Assembly (NCBI GenBank): GCA_034440635.1 | Contig: JAOTON010001079.1 | Span: 372,001-436,000 of the forward strand | DNA from: Lepas anatifera | Taxonomy: Eukaryota; Arthropoda; Thecostraca; Lepadidae | DNA: 64,000 bases | Direction: 5' to 3' | Shown here: piece after piece, positions 34,600 to 45,746 of the stretch | How positions within the stretch are numbered: the stretch's first letter is position 1 | Layout of the letters: each line of letters starts with the position of its first letter | Position numbers and translations under genes: made by a program | The notes under the pieces: model-generated | Seen by the model: the letters and a program-made list of their open reading frames with translations, nothing else | What the model was told of the DNA's origin: nothing | Databases searched by the model: none

Positions 34600-37500
34600 G
34601 CCCCCCCCCTTAGCTCCGAAGCGCCCCAGTAAAGCTCAGCTCATATCGGGCGCCGAAGGCGCCCGATATGAGCGGCGCGCCTGTACCCATTTCGTGCGCC
34701 AAGGTAGTAGATACCACTTATTCCACTTGAATGAACACATACTCCTTAAAACCATGGCAAAGCGCCCCTGCCCAAACACTAGACGCCTTTACTGGTCTTT
34801 TGCGCCCCAGTAAAATGTTGAAGATGAAATTTAGAAAGATAACAAAAGCGCCCCGGCAAAGAAAAGGCGCCACTAGATAGCAAGATTGCGCCATGGGGAA
34901 CTAATGCACCCCTGAGTAGCCTAGGCGCCCCCTGGATGAAGCGCCCTACGGATACCATATGCGCCCTTGGCTAGGAAAGGCGCCCCTGGGCAGCAAAGGC
35001 AAATCTTGGTAACATAGGTGAACTGGACAGCATAAGCGCCCCTTAGATAGAAATAGGCGCTTTAGGAAAATAAAATGCTCACCTTCGGTAGAAAAAGGCG
35101 CCCTTTGATAGCCTAGGCGCCCACTGGAAAAAGCGCCCTACGGATGTCATTTGTCATATGCACCCTTGGATAGCAAAGGCGCCCCTGGACAGCAAAGGCG
35201 CCCCTGGGTAGCAAAGGCGCCCCTAGGAAGGCACCCCTTCGATAGAAACCCGCCTTTGGATAGCCTAGGCGCCCCCTGGATGAAGCGAACTACGGATATC
35301 ATATGCGCCCTTGGCTAGGAAAGGCGCCCCTGGGCAGCAAAGGCAAATCTTGGTAACATAGGTACCCCGGACAGCATAAGCGCCCCTTAGATAGAAGTAG
35401 GCGCTTTAGGAAAATAAAATGCTCACCTTGGGTAGAAAAAGGCGCCCTTTGATAGCCTAGGCGCCCACTGGAAAAAGCGCCCTAAGGAAGCCATATGCAC
35501 CCTTGGATAGCAAAGGCGCCCCTGGACAGCAAAGACAACTCTGGATAACACAAGTGCTGTGGACAGCAAAGGCGCCCCTAGGACGGCAGCCCTTCGATAG
35601 AAAAACCGCCTTTAGATAGCCTAGGCGCCCCCTGGATGAAGCGCCCTACGGATACTATATGCGCCCTTGGCTAGGAAAGGCGCCCCTGGGCAGGAAAAGC
35701 AAATCTTGGTAACATAGGTGCCCTGGACAGCATAAGCGCCCCTTAGATAGAAATAGACGCTTTAGGAAAATAAAACGCTCATCTTGGGTAGAAAAAGGCG
35801 CCCTTTGATAGCCTAGGCGCCTACTGGAAAAAGCGCCGTACGGATGCCATATGCACCCTTGTATAGCAAAGGCGCCCCTGGATAGCAAAGAAAACCCTAG
35901 ATAACACAAGTGCTGTGGACAGCAAAGGCACCCCTGGGTAGCAAAGGCGCCCCTAGGAAGGCACCCCTTCGATAGAAAATCCGCCTTTGTATAGCCTAGG
36001 CGCCCCCTGGATGAAACGCCCTACGGATATCATATGCGCCCTTGGCTAGGAAAGGCGCCCCTGGGCAGTAGAGGCAAATCTTGGTAACATAGGTGCCCTG
36101 GGCAGCATAAGCGCCCATTAGATAGAAATAGGCGCTTTAGGAAAATAAAATGCTCACCTTGGGTAGAAAAGGCGCCCTTTGATAGCCTAGGCGCCCACTG
36201 GAAAAAGCGCCTACGGATGTCATATGCACCCTTGGATAGCAAAGGCGCCACTGGACAGCAAATACAACCCTGGATAACACAAGAGCTTTGGACAGCAAAG
36301 GCGCCCCTGGATAGCAAAGGCGCCCCTAGGAAGGCACCCCTTCGAAAGCAAAGGCGCCTTTGGATAGCCTATGCGCTCCCTAGATAAACTAGGTGCCTGA
36401 GAAGGAAAATGAGCGCCCCATTGGAAAGTACAGGCTCCCCCTGTATAACATAGATGTCCCTTATCCACCTTCAGCTGCCCTGCATTGGAGCAGCGCCCCC
36501 CAAGAGCAAAGGCGCCCCTGGACAAAAAGACGCCTCCTGGTATCAAAGGCGCTCCTAGATAACATATGCGCCCCTTATATAGGAATAGGCGCTCCAGGAA
36601 AGCAAAATGCGCCCCTTGGTTAAGAAATGTGCCCTTGGATAGCAAAGGCGTCCCTGGACAGCAAAGGCAAATCTGGGAAACATAGGTGCCCTGGACAGAA
36701 TAGGAGCCCCTTAGATAGAAATAGGCACTTCAGGAAAATAAATGCAACCCTTGGATAGAAAAAGTGCCCTTTGATAGTCCAGGCGCCCACTGGATAAAGC
36801 GCCGACGGATATCATATGCACTTTTAGATGGCAAAGGCGCCACTGGACAGCAAAGACAACCCTGGATAACACAAGAGCTTTGGACAGCAAAGGCGCCCCT
36901 GGATAGCAAAGGCGCCCCTAGGAAGGCACCCCTTCGAAAGCAAAGGCGCCTTTGGATAGCCTATGCGCTCCCTAGATAAACTAGGTGCCTGAGAAGGAAA
37001 ATGAGCGCCCCATTGGAAAGTACAGGCTCCCCCTGTATAACATAGATGTCCCTTATCCATCTTCAGCTACCCTGGATTGGAGCAGCGCCCCTCAAGAGCA
37101 AAGGCGCCGCTGGACAAAAAGGCGTCTCCGTATATCAAGGGCACTCCTAGATAATATATGCACTCCTCACATAGAAATAGGTACTTCAGGGAAGTGAAAG
37201 GCGGCCTTTGGTTAGGACGGCGCCCTTGGACAGCCTAGGCGCCCTCTGCATAAAGCGCCCTACAGATATCATATGCGCCCTTGGATAGCAAAGGCGCCCC
37301 TGGACAGCAAAGTTAACCCTTCTTGAAATAGATGATCTGGACAGCATAGGCGGCCATGGATAAACTAGGCGCCTGAGAAAGAAAACAAGCGCCTCACCTG
37401 AGAGTACAGGCGCCCCCAGGATATCATAGGTGTCCCTTTCCATCTTCAGCTGCCCTTCTGTCTATGGTTTGGCACACCTGTCCGACAGTTGCGCGCTCTG

Positions 37501-38935
37501 TTACAGGGCTCGAGCGCTCAATTTGAGCATGGTCTGCCTTTATTAACCACATTTCATTAACCCATAACTGAAGGCTTAGTGCTCCATCGTTGCAACCGGG
37601 TGCCTTTTTCAGTATGTGCGCCCCGTTTCCGAGAACGCTGCCCTCACCAACCAGCAGTCCTCCCCGCTCAGCAGATGAGCGCCTCTTTCTGATAACTAGG
37701 CACTTTATTTCAGTGTTCGAGCGCCTTATTTCAGAATTTTTATTCTCCATCTATTTTGGGCTCCTCCTGGATTGCAGAGGCGCCCCCTCAAGTGCAAAGG
37801 CGCACCTGGATAGAAAAGTGCGCCCCATGTTTGCAAAGGCGCTCCAAGATAGCATATGTTCCCCTTAGATGGAAATAGGCACTCCAGGAAAGTAAAATGC
37901 TCCCTTTGGGTAGCAAAGGCGCCCCTTAACAGCGAAGGCAGCCCTAGATAACAAAGGTTCTCTGGACAGCATAGGTGCCCTTGGATAAACTGGTGCCCGG
38001 AAGAGAAAAATAGCGCCTCACCGGAGACAAAAAGCACCCCAGGATAACGTAGGGGCATGTGTTTCAATCATGTCTGTGATTGAAAAATACACCTAGACAG
38101 CATATGCGCCCCTGGATAGAAAGACACCCCTGGGCAGTAACGGCGCCTCTGGAAAGCAATAGCGCGCCCCTGTAGAGAAAAAAACCGCCTCCTGAATAAC
38201 CTAGGCACTGCCCCCGAAATATCAGATGCCCGTGGATAGAACAGACTGCCTTGAATAAAACAGCGGCCCTGGATAGTAAAGGCGCCCTTTGATAGCATAA
38301 GCATTCCTTAGCAACAATATGGGCGCTACATGAGCTCAAGGTTCACGTGCACCTAAGCCCAATAATAGAGCAATCAATCAATGCCGAAGCACTCCTTAAA
38401 GCACAGGCGCCAAATTTCCTAAGAAGTAAAGGCGCCTCTGGGTAGCAAAGGCGACCCTCGACAGTGGTGTAGGTATTCCTGAATAACAGCAGCGTCCCTT
38501 GATAAGAATAGCCCCAAGATGGCACAGGTACCCTGTTGATAGGAAAAGCGCCCCTGAATATCAGAGGCACCCTCTGAATGAGGTGCCCATGGAGAGCATA
38601 AGGGCGCCCTATGCATAGCAAAGTGCCGCCCCCTGGATAGCCTAAGCGCCCCTTGCATAGGGTAGGCGCCACTGGGTAGTATAGGTTACCTTGAATAAAA
38701 ATACGCCCCTCAATACCAAGGTGAACCTGGATAAGGAAAAGCTCCCCTTGGGCACTGGGTATCAAAGGCACCCCCGGAACAGCAAAGATGCCCCTGGATA
38801 GCTAGGTTGCGTCCATTGGGGAGCGAAGGCGCCCCTGGGTGGCACAGGTGCCTCATCGAAGCAAAGGCCGCCCCCCCCAGAGAGCATAGGTGTCCCTGAT
38901 GAGCACAGGTACTCCTGGACAGCCCCTAAATGACG
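34600..38935. repeat. Degenerate GGCGCC palindrome array with higher-order repeats
   Basis: Over 4.3 kb, GGCGCC (or GCGCCC) recurs about every 20-25 bp, separated by CTGGATAGCAAA- or TTGGATAGCCTA-like spacers. A higher-order unit of about 345-375 bp is marked by GCGCCCTACGGATA(C/T)CATATGCGCCC at about 34,946, 35,290, 35,645 and 36,018. A further near-identical block at about 36,260-36,560 recurs at about 36,852-37,150 (592-bp offset). Degeneracy rises towards 38,900. Open frames inside (up to 142 codons on the minus strand) are by-products. Confidence 0.92.
34639..34673. other. Perfect 16-bp hairpin with GAA loop
   Basis: GCTCATATCGGGCGCC (34,639-34,654) and GGCGCCCGATATGAGC (34,658-34,673) pair fully around a 3-nt GAA loop. 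It sits 74 bp inside the left end of the 7.1-kb element, at the start of the GGCGCC array. Confidence 0.85.
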
Positions 38936-39235
38936 TTGCATAATGTTACGATTCCTATTATGACGTATGCAATTATATCAAAGTAAAGGTTATTCAGTGT
39001 TTAGATCAAGGTTACAGGTCAATTTTAAAGGTCACTGGCCTTGATGATCAAGGCTTGATCAAAGGTCATTGGTAAGCTTGAGCACAGCGCTAGTTATAGC
39101 GTAAATTAGGCATAATATGTTGGGTTGTGCCGTAAAAAGTCAATGACCTTGAAGGACCTTGACCCCAAAAATTGCAGACATTGTTTAGAGCCTTCCCTTT
39201 TGGCCTCAGCCCTGTTCTAGAGTATTCGCGCCCCG

Positions 39236-40016
39236 TTCCGGCCCGTTGGGGGGGTGCTTGAACACCCCCTCGAGGTCTCCCAGTGGCACGAAAAAACGTC
39301 GGCGCGAAGCGACACAGTACTTGTCACACCTTATCATTGATCAATTCCGCAACTTTCCCTCAAAATTTAAGGTTGCATCATCTCAGGTCAGGTCACCAGT
39401 GCAGGTCAAGTGACCTCACCCCAAAAAATGTTTAAGTTGGCGTAAGTAAGAAAAGGGTGAATCTATCGAATTCAAACTTGTACCGTATAATGGGCCCAAA
39501 AAGTACTAATACATTTATTGCGGGATTTTTCCCATCGATGACCTAGGGACAGGTACGAATCATGACCTCTCCATTGAAAATGCATGGGGTAGAACGGAAA
39601 TTTGCCGAAAAATTGCTCTATGTCTGCAGACGCCGCTTGGAATACCTTCGGATTCCCCAAATCATGGTATCCTAGGCCTCTTTATCGGTTCATGTTGCAA
39701 ATTTAGACATGTTACCTCTGAGAGTTCATCTGGGGCTTCCTAAGCAGGTTTTAAGACTTGGGTTAATTGCTTTGCAGGAAATATTGATAAAACCCGTATT
39801 TTGATACCATTTTTTATTGCTATTGTGAGTTGATTCATATGCATACTGACTATGCTAGGCTAGATGGTGACCTTGACCTAGCCTTAGGTCAGGTCATTTT
39901 TATGTTTTGACCTAGTATAGTCATATTATGCATTATTTGATGATTCGCCGTAACGAGAGGAAGCGAAGTGTGCCTAAAAATGATTCTAGCTCAACTCTGG
40001 CAGATGCTAGAGTATA
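39236..40016 (-). repeat. Dispersed repeat, inverted partner of 31,377-32,135
   Basis: Reverse complement of the 31.4-kb repeat, lying inside the 7.1-kb element. A minus-strand frame (39,660-39,472) encodes QWRGHDSYLSLGHRWEKSRN, differing from the partner mostly by conservative changes. 38,940-39,230 just before it has TCAAGG/TGACCTTGA motifs and no gene. Confidence 0.8.
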
Positions 40017-40039
40017 TACACAGAGACATGTTGTAAGCT

Positions 40040-40790
40040 TTGTCTCGGGGGAGGGGCCCTAGCGCTGATCGCGGGAAAAATCCCCAATGGCCCCCAGGGG
40101 CCCTCAGGGAGTCAGGAAATCTGGCGTGGGCGGAATCCGGTAGAAGGGATTTTGGGTCTCCAAAATCAGCTGAGGGGCCCGTGCCAGTTAAGGGGGCCCC
40201 AGATAAGGGCCCCCGACGAGCTCATTTAACCTCAGCGCCAACACAGGATTCTCAAGACCAGCCTGGGGTGCCTACCTATTTAAACGGTTTCTAAATAAGC
40301 TCAGGGACCCAAAACTAACCCAGGGGTCCAATTCTCAACTCATGGGGCCCAGACACTCTGAGGGGGCCTGCAGAAGCTCAGAAGGCCCATAAAACTAATA
40401 GGGCCAGACTAGCTGGGTGCCTCGACGAACTAGTGCCCAGATACGCACAACGGGCCCCAAACAAGCTGAAGGGATCTATATCAGTTAAACGAAAACAATA
40501 CCAACCCAGGGGACCCTGACCAGCTTAAGGGACACTAATCCAGCTTGGGGCTCTGAGCTCAGAGCTCCAGCTTTTAGCTCAGAGGGCCCAGGACCGGTTG
40601 AGGGGGCCCTATATCAATAAAAGGACCCCAAAAAGCTTAATAGGCTTCAGCGGCGACATATAGGTTTCAAGTTCAGTGTGAGAGCCTGGTTAACTAAAGC
40701 GGTCCCAGATCAGCTGAGGGGACTCGATATAAACTCATCGAAGTCACCGAAAACTCAGGGGCCCAGGCCCGCAGAGGTTCTGCGGCCTAT
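40040..40790. repeat. Degenerate GGGCCC-rich array
   Basis: Irregular repeats such as GGGGCCCAGACACTCTGAGG, with GGGCCC or GGGGCC separated by AGCTCAG/AGCTGAGG spacers, every 20-40 bp. Analogous in design to the GGCGCC array in the same element but more decayed. 40,800-41,110 shows nothing recognisable. Confidence 0.7.
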
Positions 40791-41118
40791 GAGGCTCAGG
40801 TTAGCGTCAATCGGGTATTTCAGTATTGAGCCGTTAGCCAGGACAACTGTGATAAGTGGAGGTGGTGGATACGACACCTCAGTTTTTACCATGACCGAAT
40901 ATAACTATATTATTTGCTCATCGCGCTCCAGTTAGTGTCAGTGGGTGCTTTCAGCATTTTCTACCACGGTACCAGTCGTTAGCTGGCCCGAAATATGCTT
41001 GATGGTAAACGTGAACATGTCCTCACTAAGAGGAAGCTTTCATGAAAATAAGCATTTACAAATCCTTTTTAAACGCGTTCTTCATTGACACTGGCCGCCT
41101 TTTTGGTGGTAAATTGGC

Positions 41119-41561
41119 CAGTGGCGGATCCAAGGGGGAGGGGAAAAAAGGCATTCCCCCAAACGAAAAAGCTCGGGGCAAAACTGCGTTTTCGCCCCCA
41201 AAGTGATCAACCTCATTGTTTCCCCTACTCCTTAGTTTATAAGCAAGATTTTGGTGTTCCAACTCTCCACTTCAAACAGAACATAAGTTGATAAGATGTT
41301 CCCTGGCCTGTCCCCTCGAATCCGGAAATGTAAAAAAACACTGAAGATTATATATTCGGGCACAGCCCTTCATCAGAATCATGGAGTAAGAGCCCATATT
41401 TTTCACCCCGTGAAGTTTTTTTTGGCTTTTCGCCTCAAATACCCAAAATTCTACGGGCAAGTGATATTGGTAGCGCAGCTTTTTACTGCGTGACGTTTTT
41501 TTTTTTTTGCTTTTCGACTTTGGTTTGCCCCTCCCAAACCGACCGGCTAGATCCGCCACTG
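41119..41561. mobile_element. hAT-like MITE nested in the 7.1-kb element
   Basis: Termini CAGTGGCGGATCCAAGG and CTAGATCCGCCACTG. Perfect 8-bp direct repeats AAATTGGC flank it (41,111-41,118 and 41,562-41,569). Same family as 15,046 and 27,561. It inserted close to the right terminus of the larger element, after that element existed. Confidence 0.92.
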
Positions 41562-41656
41562 AAATTGGCGCCCCTCAGGTTCGGCGCCCCCCAGGTTCGG
41601 CGCCCTCCGAGCCTGGGCCCCCCTTAACGAAATCCTAGATCCGTCACTGGTCATGG

Positions 41657-42898
41657 CCCAGTAAACATGCCGACGTCGGGCCGACGTCGGCAGATGGCGG
41701 GGTGACGTCGGCATCTCGTAAGCGGCACGCCGACGTCGGGCCGAGCTCGGCCCGACGTCGGTATCTCGGCAGGTTTCACACGGCGGCACGCCGACGCCAG
41801 GCCGAGATCGCCCCGCCGTGGTGCTTGGAGGATTCGTTCGTGAGTGATTTTTTAATTTTGTTGGAAGTATTGAAATATTTTTCCCTATTAAATTCTATCT
41901 TAAAAATACTTATTGTGTTTTTTAAGTTCTTCAATGCCAAGTTTTGAGATACAAAAACTGCATTTAGAGAAAATCACGCCTACAGAACATAGCCACAACG
42001 GAAGTGTCGCTAGCTGACCGCTGATTGGCGAAAAATTAAAGTACTGGCCTCCATCTTTTAGCGCCGTGTGCGTGCAGTCTGTTTGTGGGTTTCGATCTAT
42101 AGCGGGAATTGTGTCCTTGGTTGGTTTGGTTTGGATCAAGCACACTGGAAACAAGCATGTAAGTGACGGGCGGAATGGAAGTGTTGGAAACTGGCTCAGT
42201 TTGTAAAGGAGTTCCTTAGTTAAAAGCTTTGCTGTTCACATTGGGGCCCAACTCTGAACTCAATTTGCAAAGCATTTCAAGTGCTGCTCACCACGTTTGT
42301 ACCAGGATTGACCTCATTAGTGCCAAAAGTATCAAATTAACATGTGTGTGCTATTTCTGTACAAAGCAAAGAGAACTGGCTAGAGTTCTCAATACAGGGG
42401 CGTCGCCACCAGGGGGCTGGGCCTCCACACTTACGGGCCAACAATTTCCTGTTCTCAGTCAGAATGGGAGGAAATTGGATATTTTTATAACAAGCTGGTG
42501 CGGGAGGCAACGAAGAGCCCAAATCTGAAGAGCTTTCGGCTGGAGAGCGGGTGGATGTTGGCTGGAGAGCGGGCCAATCTCGGCTGGAGAGCGGGCCGAT
42601 CTCGGCTGGAGAGCGGGCCGATCTCGGCTGGAGAGCGGGTCGATCTCGGCTGGAGAGCGGGCGGATGTCGGCTGGAGAGTGGGTGGATCCCGACCTCGGC
42701 CCGACCTCGGCCCGACATGAAAGCGGGTAGATCTCGGCTGGACGTCGGCAAGGATCTCGGCTGGACGTCGGCTGGATGTCGGCTGGATGTCGGCTGGACC
42801 TCGTCATATGCGGACATATCCGCTGACCAGCCGACGTCGGGCCGACGTCAGGCCGAGCTCGGGCCGAGCTCGGGCCGATGCTCGGCATGTTTACTGGG
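41657..42898. mobile_element. TIR element with GCCGACGTCGG and 22-bp repeats
   Basis: The left terminus CCCAGTAAACATGCCGA (41,657-41,673) is the exact complement of the right TCGGCATGTTTACTGGG (42,882-42,898). The left subterminal part (41,670-41,820) is GCCGACGTCGGGCCGA-like. The right part (42,538-42,880) has about seven 22-bp units (GGCTGGAGAGCGGGCCGATC), then shorter CTCGGC repeats. The 41,830-42,530 interior is unique and non-coding as far as I can tell. Superfamily and target duplication not determined; its left edge coincides with the target site of the 7.1-kb element. Confidence 0.75.
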
Positions 42899-42904
42899 GG
42901 ATTG

Positions 42905-45327
42905 AATTTAAACTTAAGGTTACTCAGAGGTGCAGAAACTTGCCAACTCGGCTACCGGAGTTTGTGACACATTTACGAAAATTGAGGTGCATAATTGTGA
43001 CAAAATAGCGATCCTGACTGTACGGCTTAAGATCAAACCCCATATTTTCGAAATAGAGAATGAAGCGTGTAGGGAATATTTTAACTTAGCAGCTCTGTTC
43101 TTCAATTGCACAGCGTACCATTAGTAATACAATATTGGTACTGTGTTCAGTTTCTACTAAAACGAGGGACCCCCGCTGCAGAAAACCCGCAAACCGCTGT
43201 CACAGTTGCCAGATTTTAACATGCAGCCCAATGGGGCTGATTGTTAGTAGTTTGCAGAAAGTTGTCGCCTAGATACCGGAAATGTGACAGTCAATTTTTT
43301 CGAGAAACACACGATTGTGGGCATATTTAAGGCATTAACGATAACGCAGATACTTTATAAAGTACCTCTCTGTCCATTTTTTCAGGTTAAATCATATTTA
43401 CAGTTTGAGTGTCTTCGATTTTTTGGCCCCTATTTCTTCGAATTTAGAATTAAGTACGCCTAAAAGCTACTAATAAAAGTACTAAGTGAGTTAGAAAATA
43501 AATATAGCTGGGCAGCAATTCTACTTAAACTGCGCAACAGCGACAAGACAAGTTAGAAATGTTTATGTGATGTAGAGCCTGCCAAAAATTTAAACAGGCG
43601 GGAAGCCACTTATTTTGAGGGCATATTCATTAGGTATATTTAAGATAAGTGCAGGCTAAAACTAGCTAGAACAAATATTGCTGCCCATGGCTAATCTAAG
43701 ATGAATGTAGGCTATTGTAAGACTAATGCACTTTCCCATATCAAGCTTGATTTTTCATTCCTTAGCCTGCTTGTGCCTTAGTTTATTTGTGCCCTAGATT
43801 GGTTAGATAGATTTGGAGCTGGAGGAAGTTGGGAGAGTTGGCGCCAGCAACAGGCTGGCAACAACAGTGATTCAGGTGAGTTTTCATGATCAAATTATAT
43901 CAATATTGTATGGATAGCAAATGTGTGCTAATGCAGTCCTCCACAAAGTGTTAACACCCACACTGGAGAGGTGCCTGGAACTAACGTGCTCTGGAGGGGG
44001 CCGAGTAGACCCCCTTCTTATCTCAGAAAATCGCAGCAAATCTCTGAAACAAATAGACTTCGAAAAATGCTGGTTAGGGGTGTGTTGCTTACTACCAGTG
44101 GTGGTAAGCAACGCACAGGACCTGAACTGCATGGAGTTAAAGCAGGATTTTGACTACACTGGATCTTTCTTTGGTATGTGAATTCCAATACCTCTGTACC
44201 TATTAGGGCAATAGACATAATTTTACATCTATGCAGGCTAGTTGCCTCAGAGTTTTTACTGCAAAAAGGAATGACCAGGCAGGTAATGATCGTGAGTGGG
44301 ATGCAAATTTTAAGCATTTGATGTGTTTATAAAAATGCTACCTAAGGTCCACTTCACCAACACATTTTAGGTAGATTCACATACTATGTTGACATTGACA
44401 TTTTTCCCTTTTGTTGATATGTGAGATAGAAGTTTAGTGGGGGGGGTAAGCCGCGGTTCCCAATAATGACTATTTTCATGATAATTGCTACATGTAATCA
44501 TGTGGAAAAGTACCATAATTGGAAACACTCCTTTCAAAAATGGAAACTTCAAAAAGGAAATACATGTCATTGGGGGAAACTGTAGTCAGAGTTACCAATA
44601 ATAGTTATGACCCCAATACTGGAAAAAACGACCTATAATTGGAAATTTTCCTTCCAAAAACAAAAACATGATCTATAAATGAAAGTTTACTACTTTCATG
44701 GTGTAATGGTTTGGTGCTAGAACCTTGTCTGCTGCAAAAAGTAAGGGACAGGTATAGGACATTCAGCATATTGGAAATAGTATTCAAGTATACAATTATT
44801 ATTTCCAGCTCTGTGTGACAGAGGAGGCATACGTCGCACTGAGTTTGTGACAGCCAGCATACTTTCTGCACCTCTGAGGTTACTTAAGGACAGGTCAAGG
44901 TCAATTTCCAAGGTCAAACCCTTATTTCCCGCACAAAGGCTCCTATAGTGCCAGCTATACCGAACATTACTGGGAATATGCCATATTGTTACGCTATAGG
45001 TAATTTATTGACCTTGATTGACCTTGATCGCAAAATTTTAGAGTACATCGTGTGGGATGTTCCCTTTATGACGTTAGTCAGCTTTCAGTGTATTCCCGGC
45101 GTTTTCCGCATAATTACGGAATTTTCCAATATCCTCTTGAGGTCCCCGCTACTGTCATTGGTCCGATTTATTTGCAAATTTGTATGAAGTCACCTTTGGG
45201 TACCAAAACATCATGCATGTGATCAAAATTTTTCCCGAGGTCACTGCGCATGCGCAATACCATGGGCACTATAGTGCCCAAAGATTTTTTGAAACATAAA
45301 AATATTACATGTATTATTTCATACTTC
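42905..45327. other. No recognised gene; palindromes at 44,083 and 45,264
   Basis: A 29-nt near-perfect hairpin, GTTGCTTACTACC.GTGG.GGTAAGCAAC, lies near 44,083-44,111, and a perfect 16-bp palindrome GGGCACTATAGTGCCC at 45,264-45,279. TGACCTTGA/TCAAGGTCA motifs cluster at 44,890-45,030. No coding region is supported. Confidence 0.4.
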
Positions 45328-45335
45328 CAACAAGC

Positions 45336-45609
45336 CATAGGCTGATCCACTATTGCCTAAGGGGGGAGGGGCACCTACCCAGGGGGCGCCATCCGGATCA
45401 AGGGGGCACCACTTTTGGCCGGCAAAACCTATCAGGTGGGCGCCAAATCCTATCGATGGGCGCCGATTTTCTCCGCCCTGGCGGGAAAGTTGGCAAGCGA
45501 CGTTTCAGGGGGCGCCATCAACTATTCAGGGCGGGGGCGCCGTGACTATTTTAGGGCGCGGAGCGTCCAACAGGGGTCACGTGCCCCCTATGCCCTGTAT
45601 CCGCGTATG
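45336..45609 (-). mobile_element. hAT-like MITE, CATAGGCGGATCC family
   Basis: Begins CATAGGCTGATCC and ends GTATCCGCGTATG. The flanking octamers CAACAAGC (45,328-45,335) and CAGCAAGC (45,610-45,617) match at seven of eight. The interior has AAAACCTATCAGGTGGGCGCC and GGCGCCATCAAC, as in 30,620. It lies about 140 bp beyond the 3' end of the piggyBac relic. Confidence 0.85.
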
Positions 45610-45746
45610 CAGCAAGCAACACTTTCGTAAGCAACAAACTCGTTTCGGCAAGGAATGTTTGACATCGCAAACCATGTATTGAGGATAGGACAGCCAGAAA
45701 TAAAAGCCCACTCTAATCAGCTTCTGGGACACACTTCCGCTATTCC

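Larger units (their letters stand above)
34566..41649. mobile_element. 7.1-kb non-autonomous hAT-like element
   Basis: Left terminus CAGTGACGGATCCAAGGGG and right terminus CTAGATCCGTCACTG are inverted repeats; GGGGGGCCCAGG and CCTGGGCCCCCC follow just inside. Perfect 8-bp direct repeats GTCATGGC lie outside both ends (34,558-34,565 and 41,650-41,657). Together these show insertion as a single unit. Inside, in order: a 16-bp hairpin, a 4.3-kb GGCGCC array, a 0.8-kb dispersed repeat, a GGGCCC-rich array, and a nested 443-bp hAT-like element. No transposase is detectable, so it must have been moved in trans. Confidence 0.88.

Noticed and set aside
34600..38771. Multiple 80-142-codon frames in the GGCGCC array
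   Set aside because: Peptides such as LSKGAF and LLSRGAFAIQG are repeats of the DNA motif in whichever frame happens to lack stops.
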